Source: Pseudomonas yamanorum (GTDB lineage: Bacteria; Pseudomonadota; Gammaproteobacteria; Pseudomonadales; Pseudomonadaceae). Taken from it: a stretch of 64,000 bases of DNA. The DNA is taken from contig NZ_LT629793.1 of the NCBI RefSeq assembly GCF_900105735.1, forward strand, positions 3,534,001 through 3,598,000, read 5' to 3'. Each line of letters opens with the position of its first letter. Position 1 is the first letter of the stretch. A model generated the notes under the pieces. That model saw only the letters and a list, made by a program, of their open reading frames with translations. It did no database searches and was not told the DNA's origin. Positions 27,128-36,310 of the stretch are shown piece by piece. Position numbers and translations under genes: made by a program.

Positions 27128-27420
27128 GCCGGTGCCTCTGACCCGTGACGCTTTATGGGTATTTCAAGTGGATAGCCGTCTCTGGAAAAACGTTTCAGCA
27201 CCAACATACACCGCTCGATGCGTTTCTCGTAAGGCGTACTAAAGGGAAACTCTGCCAAATCGGCTGGAGGGACACCAACGGCGTTTTGGCACAGCAGCCC
27301 CTCAAGGATGCGGGTCTGGCGCTTGCAATGGGCGAGTATATCGAGCCGTCGGCGCCACGACGACCTCCCGGCGCTCATTTGGTCGGTAAATAGAGGCTGT
27401 ATCGCGGCTTTTTCCGGCAA
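27124..27420 (-). CDS. Possible small hypothetical protein coupled to the thioesterase gene
   Basis: 98 codons opening with TTG at 27420, preceded by AGGAG at 5-6 bases, and ending in an ATGA overlap with the thioesterase start. The C-terminal half reads like protein (PPADLAEFPFSTPYEKRIER and CMLVLKRFSRDGYPLEI), while the N-terminal part is Arg/Ser-rich and less convincing. No family was recognised. It occupies most of a 456-base stretch otherwise without a gene, and could equally be non-coding leader. Confidence 0.35.
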   Translation of the reverse strand: MPEKAAIQPLFTDQMSAGRSSWRRRLDILAHCKRQTRILEGLLCQNAVGVPPADLAEFPFSTPYEKRIERCMLVLKRFSRDGYPLEIPIKRHGSEAPA

Positions 27421-27583
27421 CTGTGCTCCTGCTCATGCTAATTGCGCTTCTGCTACGGGAATATTTCGCTTATCTGAACTGTTAACGGCCCAACGCTGTG
27501 CTTTTTCAAGCGATTTGCTATCTTGCCAAGCCTGCCGCAAGTCCCGGGCTTGCCGTCCTGACTACTATAAGAGAAGCCTTGCC

Positions 27584-28873
27584 ATGTCCTCCGTGCCCGC
27601 AAGCAGTGCGCAACCCTCGCGCCCGCTGACCCGCAACGACTACAAAACCCTGTCGCTGTCTGCCTTGGGCGGGGCGCTGGAATTCTACGACTTCATCATT
27701 TTCGTGTTTTTCGCCACAGTGGTCGGGAAACTGTTTTTCCCTGCCGAGATGCCCGAATGGCTGCGCATGATGCAGACCTTCGGCATCTTCGCCGCCGGCT
27801 ACCTGGCGCGCCCGCTGGGCGGGATCATCATGGCGCACTTCGGCGACCTGCTGGGGCGCAAGAAGATGTTCACCCTGAGCATCTTCATGATGGCCGTGCC
27901 GACCCTGATCATGGGCCTGCTGCCGACCTACGCGCAGATCGGCCTGTGGGCGCCGATCCTGTTGCTGCTGATGCGCGTGATCCAGGGCGCGGCGATTGGC
28001 GGTGAAGTGCCAGGCGCGTGGGTGTTTGTTTCCGAACATGTGCCACCCCGTCACATCGGTTATGCCTGTGGCACCCTGACCAGCGGCCTGACGGCGGGCA
28101 TTCTGTTGGGTTCGCTGGTGGCCACTGCCATCAACACCCTTTATAGCCCGGAGCAGGTGTCGGATTACGCCTGGCGGATTCCGTTCCTGCTGGGTGGTGT
28201 GTTCGGCCTGTTGTCGGTGTACCTGCGTCGCTGGCTGCACGAAACGCCGATCTTCGCCGAGATGCAGCAGCGCAAGACCCTGGCGGCCGAGCTGCCATTG
28301 CGCGCCGTGTTGCGTGACCACCGTGGGGCCATCGTGTTGTCGATGCTGCTGACCTGGTTACTCTCGGCCGGTGTGGTCGTCGTTATCCTGATGACGCCGA
28401 CCGTGCTGCAAACGGTCTACCACTTCAGCCCTACGGTGGCGCTGCAGGCCAATAGCCTGGCCATCGTCACCCTGAGCCTGGGGTGTATTGCCTCCGGGGC
28501 CCTGGCCGATCGATTCAGTGCCGGGCGTGTGCTGATCATCGGTTGCGCGCTGTTGCTGGCAACTTCCTGGACGCTCTATCACAGCCTGATGGCGCACCCG
28601 GATTGGCTGTTCCCGTTGTACGCCTTGACCGGCCTGTTTGTAGGCACCATCGGTGTGGTGCCCTATGTCATGGTGAAAGCGTTCCCGCCAGTGGTGCGTT
28701 TCAGTGGTTTGTCGTTTTCCTACAACGTCGCCTATGCCGTATTCGGTGGCCTGACACCCTTGGCGGTGTCGCTGCTGATGAAGGAAAGCCCGATGGGCCC
28801 CGCTTACTACGTGGCTGTCCTGTGCGTGATGGGGATGGCCGTGGGTGGGTACCTGTGGAAGCGTGGGCGCTGA
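27584..28873 (+). CDS. MFS transporter (metabolite:H+ symporter type)
   Basis: 429 aa from the ATG at 27584 (MSSVPASSAQ); the frame is open further upstream but that part has no transporter character. Twelve hydrophobic segments are expected. The MHS subfamily pattern is clear: LGGALEFYDFIIFVFFA in TM1, GYLARPLGGIIMAHFGDLLGRKKMF (the loop 2-3 GDxxGRK motif), RVIQGAAIGGEVPGAWVF and WLHETPIFAEMQ after TM6. Substrates in this group are organic acids or osmolytes; the specific one here is unknown. In P. aeruginosa an MFS gene also sits beside pstS (recalled). Confidence 0.9.
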   Translation: MSSVPASSAQPSRPLTRNDYKTLSLSALGGALEFYDFIIFVFFATVVGKLFFPAEMPEWLRMMQTFGIFAAGYLARPLGGIIMAHFGDLLGRKKMFTLSIFMMAVPTLIMGLLPTYAQIGLWAPILLLLMRVIQGAAIGGEVPGAWVFVSEHVPPRHIGYACGTLTSGLTAGILLGSLVATAINTLYSPEQVSDYAWRIPFLLGGVFGLLSVYLRRWLHETPIFAEMQQRKTLAAELPLRAVLRDHRGAIVLSMLLTWLLSAGVVVVILMTPTVLQTVYHFSPTVALQANSLAIVTLSLGCIASGALADRFSAGRVLIIGCALLLATSWTLYHSLMAHPDWLFPLYALTGLFVGTIGVVPYVMVKAFPPVVRFSGLSFSYNVAYAVFGGLTPLAVSLLMKESPMGPAYYVAVLCVMGMAVGGYLWKRGR

Positions 28874-28902
28874 CACGTTTTTTGAAAACTGACGGATAAC
28901 CT

Positions 28903-28994
28903 TGTGGCGAGGGAGCTTGCTCCCGTTGAACTGCGCGGCAGTTCCATTTTGGGGGCCGCTACTCGACCCAACGGGAGCTAGCTCCCTCGCCACA
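28903..28994. repeat. REP-like long inverted repeat of a different class
   Basis: Arms TGTGGCGAGGGAGC with TTGCTCCCGTTG, mirrored by CAACGGGAGC and GCTCCCTCGCCACA, enclose a spacer with inner GCGGCAGT. This is a separate REP class from the TGTGGGAGC type elsewhere in the window. It lies between the MFS gene and pstS. Confidence 0.8.
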
Positions 28995-29107
28995 GATTTT
29001 GCCTTACAACGATTACAGATTGTTTCCACGAAATCGCTCCAGCCTCCTCGCAAGCCCCGGATTTATTGACGTTTCTCCTTCCTGTCAGCTTCTTCATAAA
29101 TGCTGGC

Positions 29108-29125
29108 CTTTCATCTAATTGTCAT
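29108..29125 (+). promoter_or_regulatory. Pho box upstream of pstS
   Basis: Direct repeat CTTTCAT-CTAA-TTGTCAT fits the PhoB consensus of two CTGTCAT halves with a 4-base spacer. It lies 78 bases before the pstS ATG, leaving room for a -10 about ten bases downstream. Confidence 0.75.
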
Positions 29126-29203
29126 ATTCCAGACATAGAGTGTTCACACGGCCTACCGATACTTGGCCCCGATCCAACTATCCCTATCTGCTAGGAGCAA
29201 GGC

Positions 29204-30193
29204 ATGAAACTGAAACGTTTGATGGCGGCAATGACTTTTGTCGCTGCTGGCGTTGCGACCGCTAACGCGGTAGCCGCTGGTGTTGACCCGGCAATTCCGG
29301 CTTACGTGAAGACCACTGGTGTGTCGGGCAACCTGTCCAGCGTTGGTTCCGATACCCTGGCAAACCTGATGACCCTGTGGGCTGAGGGTTACAAAAAGGA
29401 ATACCCGAACGTCAACATCCAGATTCAGGCCGCCGGCTCCGCCACTGCACCTCCTGCGCTGACTGAAGGCACCTCCAACCTGGGCCCGATGAGCCGCAAG
29501 ATGAAGGACACCGAACTGGCTGCCTTCGAGCAGAAGTACGGCTACAAGCCAACCGCTATCCCGGTTGCCGTGGATGCCCTGGCCGTGTTCGTGCACAAGG
29601 ACAACCCGATCCAGCACCTGACCATGGAACAAGTCGACGCGATCTTCTCCTCGACTCGTCTGTGCGGCGCCAAAGCTGACGTCAAGACCTGGGGCGACCT
29701 GGGCGTGACCGGCGACCTGGCCAACAAGCCAGTGCAACTGTTCGGTCGTAACTCGGTATCCGGCACCTACGGCTACTTCAAGGAAGAAGCCCTGTGCAAG
29801 GGCGACTACAAACCTAACGTGAACGAACAACCTGGTTCGGCGTCGGTTGTGCAGTCCATCAGCTCCTCGCTGAACGGTATCGGTTACTCGGGCATCGGTT
29901 ACAAAACCGCCAGCGTGAAGACCGTGGCCCTGGCCAAGAAAGGCAGCACTGACTTCATCGAAGACAGCGAAGAAAACGCCCTGAACGGCAAATACCCGCT
30001 GTCGCGCTTCCTCTACGTCTACGTCAACAAAGCCCCGAACAAGCCTCTGGCCCCGCTGGAAGCCGAGTTCGTGAAGCTGGTTCTGTCCAAACAGGGCCAG
30101 GAAGTTGTAGTGAAAGACGGCTACATCCCGCTGCCAGCCAAAGTTGCCGCCAAGGCACTGGCTGACCTGGGCCTGAAAGAAGGTGGCAAATAA
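29204..30193 (+). CDS. pstS: Phosphate ABC transporter periplasmic binding protein
   Basis: 329 aa. The signal peptide [20 protein letters not shown] is cleaved before GVDPAI. The PstS phosphate-binding pattern follows: [42 protein letters not shown] (phosphate loop), [21 protein letters not shown] sequence, [13 protein letters not shown] and [11 protein letters not shown]. It captures phosphate for PstCAB. The gene has its own Pho box and is followed by a terminator-like structure before pstC, so it is likely expressed above the permease genes. PstS is also the extracytoplasmic input to PhoU/PhoR signalling. Confidence 0.96.
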   Translation: MKLKRLMAAMTFVAAGVATANAVAAGVDPAIPAYVKTTGVSGNLSSVGSDTLANLMTLWAEGYKKEYPNVNIQIQAAGSATAPPALTEGTSNLGPMSRKMKDTELAAFEQKYGYKPTAIPVAVDALAVFVHKDNPIQHLTMEQVDAIFSSTRLCGAKADVKTWGDLGVTGDLANKPVQLFGRNSVSGTYGYFKEEALCKGDYKPNVNEQPGSASVVQSISSSLNGIGYSGIGYKTASVKTVALAKKGSTDFIEDSEENALNGKYPLSRFLYVYVNKAPNKPLAPLEAEFVKLVLSKQGQEVVVKDGYIPLPAKVAAKALADLGLKEGGK

Positions 30194-30243
30194 GCCTCCG
30201 GTAAACCTGCCTTGAACCGGGGCTTACCCACGGTTCAAGGCCT

Positions 30244-30284
30244 GGGCGGGGTCTGTAAGACCTGGACCTCGCCTCCCATTTTTT
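30244..30284 (+). terminator. Terminator-like hairpin after pstS
   Basis: GGGCGGGG (from 30244) pairs with ACCTCGCCTCCC, including one wobble, and a TTTTTT run ends at 30284. An additional 11-bp stem lies at 30209-30241. It could reduce read-through into pstC. Confidence 0.6.
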
Positions 30285-30331
30285 AATCCGCTGCCAGCCC
30301 TGCTACGCGGCGGATTTCTTGCGTCACTGCA

Positions 30332-30349
30332 TTGTCATCTTTCTGTCAT
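30332..30349 (+). promoter_or_regulatory. Pho box upstream of pstC
   Basis: TTGTCAT-CTTT-CTGTCAT is close to a perfect Pho box. It ends only 22 bases before the pstC ATG at 30372. Confidence 0.8.
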
Positions 30350-30371
30350 ACAGGATCGCTAGGGTGTGCGC

Positions 30372-32657
30372 ATGAATGATCTGGCCAATTCCACCATGAC
30401 GACGACTTCTCCCCCCAAGCGCATTGATTTCAATACGCCTGAACTGCAACGCAAGCGCCGCATGCGCGCGCTCAAGGATCGCCTGACCCGCTGGTATGTG
30501 CTGATTGGCGGCCTCGCCGTCCTGGGCGCGATCACCTTGATCTTCTTCTTCCTCGCCTATGTGGTCGCTCCGCTGTTTCACGGCGCCAACCTGACCAAGG
30601 AAGACGCCCTGGCGCCTGCCTGGCTGCAGGACGCCGGCAAACCGCTGATGATCTCCATGGAAGAACAGAACCAGGTCGCCATGCGGGTTTCCGACAAAGG
30701 CCAGGCGCTGTTCTTCAACGTTGACACGGGGGCTGAACTCAAGCGCGTTGACCTGCCGTTGCCGGCGGGTGTGACAGTCGCCTCTATTGGTGAAGATCAG
30801 CCCGGCAGCCCGCTGGTGATCCTCGGCCTGTCCAACGGCCAGTCCCTGGTGTTCCGCCACACTTATAAAGTGTCGTACCCGGACGGCAAGAAGACCATCT
30901 CCCCAGCCGTCGAATACCCTTACGGCGAAACGCCGATCGTCCTCGACGAACAAGGCCGCTCCCTTGAGCACGTCGCCTTGAACGCGACCGACTCGACGCT
31001 GGTGGTGGCCGGTTCCAGTGGTGCCCATCTGAACGTGCTGTCCATCAGCCGTGAAGAAAACATGATGACCGAGGAAGTCACCACCGAGCAGAAGCGCATT
31101 GAACTGCCGCAAATGACCGAGCCGGTGAAAGCCATCTTCGTTGATCCACGCCAGCAGTGGCTGTACGTGATCAACGGCCGCGCCCAGGCCGACGTTTTCA
31201 GCCTGCGGGACAAGAGCCTCAACGGTCGCTACAAATTGTTGGACGACGGCGTGGCGCAAGTCACGGCCAGCACCCAATTGGTGGGCGGCATCTCGCTGAT
31301 CATCGGTAACTCCAGCGGTGGCCTGGCGCAGTGGTTCATGGCCCGCGACCCGGACGGCGAACAACGCCTGAAGCAGATCCGTACCTTCCAGATGGGCACT
31401 GCGCCTATCGTTGAAATCACCGCTGAAGAACGTCGCAAAGGCTTCACCGCCCTCGACGCTTCCGGCAAGTTCGGCGTGTTCCACAGCACCGCCCACCGCA
31501 CGTTGCTGGTGGACCAAGTGGTCGATAGCACCGGTATCTTCGGCATGTCGCCACGGGCCAACCGGGTGATCGTCGAAGCCGGTGGCAAGCTGCAACCGCT
31601 GCTCCTGGACAACCCGCACCCGGAAGTTTCCTGGAGCGCGCTGTGGAGCAAGGTCTGGTACGAAAACTACGACGAGCCTAAATACGTCTGGCAATCGACC
31701 GCCGCCAACACCGACTTCGAACCCAAGATGAGCCTGGCGCCCCTGACCTTCGGTACCCTGAAGGCCGCGTTCTACGCCATGCTGCTGGCGGCGCCACTGG
31801 CCGTCGCCGCTGCGATCTACACCGCCTACTTCATGGCTCCGAGCCTGCGCCGCAAGGTCAAGCCGGTGATCGAGTTGATGGAAGCGATGCCGACGGTGAT
31901 CCTCGGCTTCTTCGCCGGCCTGTTCCTGGCGCCGTATGTCGAAGGGCATTTGCCGGGGATTTTCAGCCTGCTGATGCTGCTGCCGATTGGCATCCTGGTG
32001 GCCGGCTTCATCTTCAGCCGCCTGCCTGAGTCGATCCGCCTGCGGGTCCCGGATGGCTGGGAAAGCGCAATCCTGATCCCGGTGATCCTGTTTGTGGGCT
32101 GGCTCTCGCTGTACATGAGCCCGTACCTGGAAACCTGGTTCTTTGGCGGTGACATGCGCATGTGGATCTCCCACGACCTGGGCATCACCTACGACCAGCG
32201 CAACGCTCTGGTAGTCGGCCTGGCCATGGGTTTTGCGGTCATCCCGAACATCTACTCCATTGCCGAAGACGCCGTATTCAGCGTGCCGCGCGGCCTGACA
32301 CTGGGCTCCCTGGCCCTGGGCGCCACGCCATGGCAGACCATGACCCGCGTGGTGATCCTGACCGCCAGCCCGGGCATCTTCTCGGCGCTGATGATCGGCA
32401 TGGGCCGCGCGGTCGGTGAAACCATGATCGTGCTGATGGCCACTGGTAACACGCCGGTGATGGAGATGAATCTGTTTGAAGGCCTGCGCACCCTGGCGGC
32501 CAACGTCGCGGTGGAAATGCCCGAATCGGAAGTGGGCGGCAGCCACTACCGCGTGCTGTTCCTCTCGGCGCTGGTGCTGCTGCTGTTCACCTTCATCATG
32601 AACACCCTCGCCGAGCTGATTCGTCAGCGTCTGCGCAAGAAATACTCGTCGCTTTAA
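30372..32657 (+). CDS. pstC: Phosphate ABC transporter permease PstC (long form)
   Basis: 761 aa from the ATG at 30372, which has AGGG 7 bases upstream; a GTG two codons earlier is an alternative. A TM segment near residues 45-65 precedes a large periplasmic domain (to about residue 460) rich in beta structure, then the five to six permease TMs. The EAA loop is in GLTLGSLALGATPWQTMTRVV. The long periplasmic insert is the pseudomonad form; the E. coli protein is about 320 aa. It pairs with PstA in the phosphate channel. The Pho box lies unusually close to the start codon. Confidence 0.93.
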   Translation: MNDLANSTMTTTSPPKRIDFNTPELQRKRRMRALKDRLTRWYVLIGGLAVLGAITLIFFFLAYVVAPLFHGANLTKEDALAPAWLQDAGKPLMISMEEQNQVAMRVSDKGQALFFNVDTGAELKRVDLPLPAGVTVASIGEDQPGSPLVILGLSNGQSLVFRHTYKVSYPDGKKTISPAVEYPYGETPIVLDEQGRSLEHVALNATDSTLVVAGSSGAHLNVLSISREENMMTEEVTTEQKRIELPQMTEPVKAIFVDPRQQWLYVINGRAQADVFSLRDKSLNGRYKLLDDGVAQVTASTQLVGGISLIIGNSSGGLAQWFMARDPDGEQRLKQIRTFQMGTAPIVEITAEERRKGFTALDASGKFGVFHSTAHRTLLVDQVVDSTGIFGMSPRANRVIVEAGGKLQPLLLDNPHPEVSWSALWSKVWYENYDEPKYVWQSTAANTDFEPKMSLAPLTFGTLKAAFYAMLLAAPLAVAAAIYTAYFMAPSLRRKVKPVIELMEAMPTVILGFFAGLFLAPYVEGHLPGIFSLLMLLPIGILVAGFIFSRLPESIRLRVPDGWESAILIPVILFVGWLSLYMSPYLETWFFGGDMRMWISHDLGITYDQRNALVVGLAMGFAVIPNIYSIAEDAVFSVPRGLTLGSLALGATPWQTMTRVVILTASPGIFSALMIGMGRAVGETMIVLMATGNTPVMEMNLFEGLRTLAANVAVEMPESEVGGSHYRVLFLSALVLLLFTFIMNTLAELIRQRLRKKYSSL

Positions 32658-32672
32658 GAAAGGTAGAAGTCT

Positions 32673-34343
32673 GTGAAACAGAACTCCCTGAATGGATGGT
32701 TCAAGAGCGGCGCCCCGGGCGTCTGGATCAGCGGTGGCGCGGTGTCCATCGCGGTCATCATGACCATTGGTTTGCTGGCCGTGATTGCAGTGCGTGGCCT
32801 GGGCCACTTCTGGCCGGCCGACCTGATCCAGGCCAGCTACAACGTGCCGGGCCAGGAAAATCACATCGTTGTCGGCGAAGTGGTGCAGAAAGAGGAAGTG
32901 CCTCGCGAGCGCCTGAAAAGCGCTGGCCTGCCGGTGCCAGACCAAGGCCCGGAGTTCATGACTCGCGAGCTGATCAAGGTCGGCAACCGTGACCTGAACG
33001 GCAACGACTTCACCTGGATCGTCGGCGAGTGGCTGACCAACCAGACCAAGCCGGTCGAACTGATGGCCATCGAGCGTCGTGAGTGGGGCAACTTCTACGG
33101 CACCCTGGTCAACGTCAAGCAGGACGGCAAGGTCATCGCTGAAGGCGAAGCGGCCTGGCCGGAACTGCAAGCCCGTGTGGACCGCGTCAACAAGCTCGCG
33201 GCCCAGCTCAAGACCCTTGAGAAGTCCGACATCGGCGCCATCAACGCTGGCCTCGAACGCATCCGCCTGCACGGTCGCAAGCTGGAGCTGGAAGGCAAGC
33301 TGGACGCCACCGCCCAGGCCGACATGGACAGCGGCCGCGCCGAACTGAACAACCGCTACAAAGACATCGAAGCCCGCCTGGCGGACCTGCACACCCAGTT
33401 CAACCGCGACAGCCTCACCGCCCGCGATGCCAACGGCAAAGAAATCGAAATCGGCATCGGCAAGGTGGTGCATGCCTACCAGCCGAACGCCATGGGTTAC
33501 ATGACCAAGGTCGGCTTCTACTTCAGCAAGGTCTGGGAATTCCTCAGCGACGACCCGCGGGAAGCGAACACCGAAGGCGGGATTTTCCCGGCGATCTTCG
33601 GCACCGTGATGATGACCCTGATCATGGCGATGATCGTGACCCCGTTCGGCGTGCTGGCGGCGGTGTACCTGCGTGAATACGCCAAGCAGAACACCCTGAC
33701 GCGGATCATCCGTATCGCTGTGAACAACCTGGCCGGTGTACCCGCCATCGTTTACGGCGTATTCGGCCTCGGCTTCTTTGTGTACGTACTGGGCGGCTCG
33801 GTCGACCGGTTGTTCTTCGCCGAAGCCTTGCCGGCACCGACCTTCGGTACGCCTGGCCTGCTCTGGGCGTCCCTGACCCTGGCGCTGCTGGCGGTACCCG
33901 TGGTGATCGTGGCCACCGAAGAAGGCCTGGCGCGGATCCCTCGCACCGTACGTGAAGGTTCTTTGGCACTGGGGGCGACCAAGGCGGAAACGCTGTGGAA
34001 GATCGTGCTGCCGATGGCCAGCCCGGCGATGATGACCGGCATGATCCTCGCCGTGGCCCGCGCCGCCGGTGAAGTGGCGCCGCTGATGCTGGTGGGTGTG
34101 GTGAAACTGGCGCCGTCGCTGCCGGTGGACGGCAACTACCCGTACCTGCACCTGGACCAGAAGATCATGCACTTGGGCTTCCATATCTATGACGTCGGCT
34201 TCCAGAGCCCCAACGTCGAGGCCGCGCGGCCGCTGGTGTACGCCACCGCGCTGCTGCTGGTGCTGGTGATCGCCACGCTCAACCTGTCGGCAGTGTGGAT
34301 TCGTAACCACCTGCGCGAAAAATACAAAGCGTTGGACAGTTAA
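32673..34343 (+). CDS. pstA: Phosphate ABC transporter permease PstA (long form)
   Basis: 556 aa beginning with GTG at 32673 and preceded by AAAGG. TM1 (ISGGAVSIAVIMTIGLLAVIAV) is followed by about 250 residues of periplasmic, partly helical sequence. The permease core has the EAA-type loop VREGSLALGATKAETLWKIVLP and the C-terminal VWIRNHLREKYKAL. Like PstC it is about 260 residues longer than the enterobacterial protein. It forms the channel with PstC and is 15 bases downstream of it, so it is in the same transcript. A REPIN separates it from pstB. Confidence 0.93.
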   Translation: MKQNSLNGWFKSGAPGVWISGGAVSIAVIMTIGLLAVIAVRGLGHFWPADLIQASYNVPGQENHIVVGEVVQKEEVPRERLKSAGLPVPDQGPEFMTRELIKVGNRDLNGNDFTWIVGEWLTNQTKPVELMAIERREWGNFYGTLVNVKQDGKVIAEGEAAWPELQARVDRVNKLAAQLKTLEKSDIGAINAGLERIRLHGRKLELEGKLDATAQADMDSGRAELNNRYKDIEARLADLHTQFNRDSLTARDANGKEIEIGIGKVVHAYQPNAMGYMTKVGFYFSKVWEFLSDDPREANTEGGIFPAIFGTVMMTLIMAMIVTPFGVLAAVYLREYAKQNTLTRIIRIAVNNLAGVPAIVYGVFGLGFFVYVLGGSVDRLFFAEALPAPTFGTPGLLWASLTLALLAVPVVIVATEEGLARIPRTVREGSLALGATKAETLWKIVLPMASPAMMTGMILAVARAAGEVAPLMLVGVVKLAPSLPVDGNYPYLHLDQKIMHLGFHIYDVGFQSPNVEAARPLVYATALLLVLVIATLNLSAVWIRNHLREKYKALDS

Positions 34344-34352
34344 GCGGGCACC

Positions 34353-34439
34353 TGTGGGAGCTGGCTTGCCTGCGATGCAGGCGACTAGGTTGAACAGGTA
34401 CACCGCGGTGATGCCATCGCAGGCAAGCCAGCTCCCACA
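34353..34439. repeat. REP doublet (REPIN) between pstA and pstB
   Basis: Arms TGTGGGAGCTGGCTTGCCTGCGAT are inverted around a spacer with GCAGGCGACT. The same subtype occurs at 22776. It lies inside the pst operon. Confidence 0.87.
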
Positions 34440-34518
34440 GGGTTAGCGGTAGACACAGATTTTGAGTAAGCCGCCCCGGCGGTTCAACGAAACGAATTGG
34501 TAGCACAGGGAGCATCCC

Positions 34519-35352
34519 ATGCAACATGAAACCCATTCCCACGGCATCAACATGTCAGCCCTGGGTCGCGACAAGCAGAGCCTGAGCCTGGCCCAGGAAA
34601 CCGTGGCCATCGAAGTCCCTGGCCTGAGCCTTTACTACGGTGACAAGCAGGCGCTGTATGACGTCAGCATGAACATCCCGAAGCAGCGCGTGACCGCCTT
34701 CATCGGTCCGTCCGGTTGCGGCAAATCGACCCTGCTGCGCACCTTCAACCGGATGAACGATCTGGTGGACGGCTGCCGCGTCGAGGGCGCGATCAACCTC
34801 TACGGCACCAACATCTACCGCAAGGGCGAAGACGTGGCCGAACTGCGCCGCCGGGTGGGCATGGTGTTCCAGAAGCCCAACCCGTTCCCCAAGACCATCT
34901 ATGAAAACGTGGTCTACGGCCTGCGTATCCAGGGCATCAACAAGAAGCGCATCCTCGACGAAGCCGTTGAGTGGGCATTGAAAGGCGCGGCACTGTGGGA
35001 CGAGGTCAAGGACCGCCTGCACGAGTCGGCCCTCGGTTTGTCCGGCGGCCAGCAGCAACGTCTGGTGATCGCCCGTACCATCGCCGTGGAGCCGGAAGTA
35101 CTGCTGCTCGACGAACCCTGCTCGGCACTCGACCCCATCTCCACGCTGAAAGTCGAAGAGCTGATCTACGAACTCAAATCCAAGTTCACCATCGTCATCG
35201 TGACCCACAACATGCAACAGGCGGCACGGGTTTCCGACTACACCGCGTTCATGTACATGGGCAAACTGGTGGAATTTGGCGACACCGATACCCTGTTCAC
35301 CAACCCGGCGAAGAAGCAGACCGAAGACTACATCACCGGTCGATATGGCTAG
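34519..35352 (+). CDS. pstB: Phosphate ABC transporter ATP-binding protein
   Basis: 277 aa. ABC ATPase motifs are intact: Walker [10 protein letters not shown] (about residues 68-76), the Q-loop in [10 protein letters not shown], the signature LSGGQQQR (near 174), Walker [14 protein letters not shown] and the H-loop in [13 protein letters not shown]. The PstB-specific [16 protein letters not shown] is present. It powers PstCA-mediated phosphate import. GGGAG lies 6 bases before the ATG. It is separated from pstA by a REPIN but on the same strand, with phoU following. Confidence 0.97.
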   Translation: MQHETHSHGINMSALGRDKQSLSLAQETVAIEVPGLSLYYGDKQALYDVSMNIPKQRVTAFIGPSGCGKSTLLRTFNRMNDLVDGCRVEGAINLYGTNIYRKGEDVAELRRRVGMVFQKPNPFPKTIYENVVYGLRIQGINKKRILDEAVEWALKGAALWDEVKDRLHESALGLSGGQQQRLVIARTIAVEPEVLLLDEPCSALDPISTLKVEELIYELKSKFTIVIVTHNMQQAARVSDYTAFMYMGKLVEFGDTDTLFTNPAKKQTEDYITGRYG

Positions 35353-35424
35353 CAGGTAGCGGGTTGCTCACTGAACTGATGCTGCGGTCGACCGCACCTT
35401 ACTGGACGTTCCAAGGACGCCAAC

Positions 35425-36186
35425 ATGATTAGCAAAGAAGGCCTTACCCATCACATCTCCGCGCAGTTCAACGCCGAGCTTGAGGAAGTGCGCAGCCACC
35501 TCCTGGCCATGGGCGGTCTGGTGGAGAAGCAAGTCAACGACGCGGTTACTGCGCTGATCGAGGCCGACTCCGGCCTGGCCCAGCAAGTGCGCGAGATCGA
35601 CGACCAGATCAACCAGATGGAACGCAACATCGACGAAGAATGCCTGCGCATCCTGGCCCGTCGTCAGCCGGCGGCGTCCGACCTGCGTTTGATCATCAGC
35701 ATTTCCAAGTCAGTGATCGACCTGGAGCGTATCGGCGATGAAGCCACCAAGATCGCTCGCCGCGCCATCCAGTTGTGTGAGGAAGGCGAAGCGCCGCGCG
35801 GTTACGTGGAAGTGCGTCATATCGGTGACCAGGTGCGCAACATGGTTCGCGACGCCCTTGACGCGTTTGCCCGCTTCGACGCCGAGCTGGCGTTGTCGGT
35901 GGCCCAGTACGACAAGATCATCGACCGCGAATACAAGACCGCCCTGCGCGAGCTGGCGACTTACATGATGGAAGACCCGCGTTCTATCTCGCGGGTATTG
36001 AGCATCATCTGGGTGCTGCGTTCGCTGGAGCGTATCGGTGATCACGCGCGCAATATCTCGGAACTGGTGATCTACCTGGTCCGCGGTACCGACGTGCGGC
36101 ACATGGGTCTCAAGCGCATGAAAGCAGAAGTTGAAGGCACAACCGATCAAATCCCTAATGTTCCGGGCGTTCCTGACGATAAGTAA
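35425..36186 (+). CDS. phoU: Phosphate signalling regulator PhoU
   Basis: 253 aa of helix-rich sequence with two PhoU repeats. The metal-binding motifs are SVIDLERIGDEATKIAR in the first and LRSLERIGDHARNISE in the second, both complete. PhoU connects PstSCAB to the PhoR kinase and keeps the Pho regulon off when phosphate is plentiful. The C-terminal tail (VPGVPDDK) is unstructured. It is last in the pst operon and is followed by a good terminator. Confidence 0.96.
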   Translation: MISKEGLTHHISAQFNAELEEVRSHLLAMGGLVEKQVNDAVTALIEADSGLAQQVREIDDQINQMERNIDEECLRILARRQPAASDLRLIISISKSVIDLERIGDEATKIARRAIQLCEEGEAPRGYVEVRHIGDQVRNMVRDALDAFARFDAELALSVAQYDKIIDREYKTALRELATYMMEDPRSISRVLSIIWVLRSLERIGDHARNISELVIYLVRGTDVRHMGLKRMKAEVEGTTDQIPNVPGVPDDK

Positions 36187-36202
36187 GATTGCCCGAGAAA
36201 TA

Positions 36203-36233
36203 AACGCCCGGCCTTTGGTCGGGCGTTTTCGTT
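36203..36233 (+). terminator. Intrinsic terminator of the pst-phoU operon
   Basis: AACGCCCG (36203-36210) pairs with CGGGCGTT (36220-36227), followed by a T-rich stretch interrupted by C and G. Confidence 0.8.
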
Positions 36234-36310
36234 TGTGGCGTTGGAATTTTTGGCAAAACGCCATCAGCGAAGCGTTATGCTTGCCGGGGTTTTTATAGGA
36301 TGAAGGGTCG

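Noticed and set aside
30324..34403. Minus-strand open frame of 1359 codons opposite pstC and pstA
   Set aside because: It is exactly antisense to two well-conserved permease genes, is rich in His/Gln/Arg/Gly with no domain, and arises from GC-rich third positions of the real genes.
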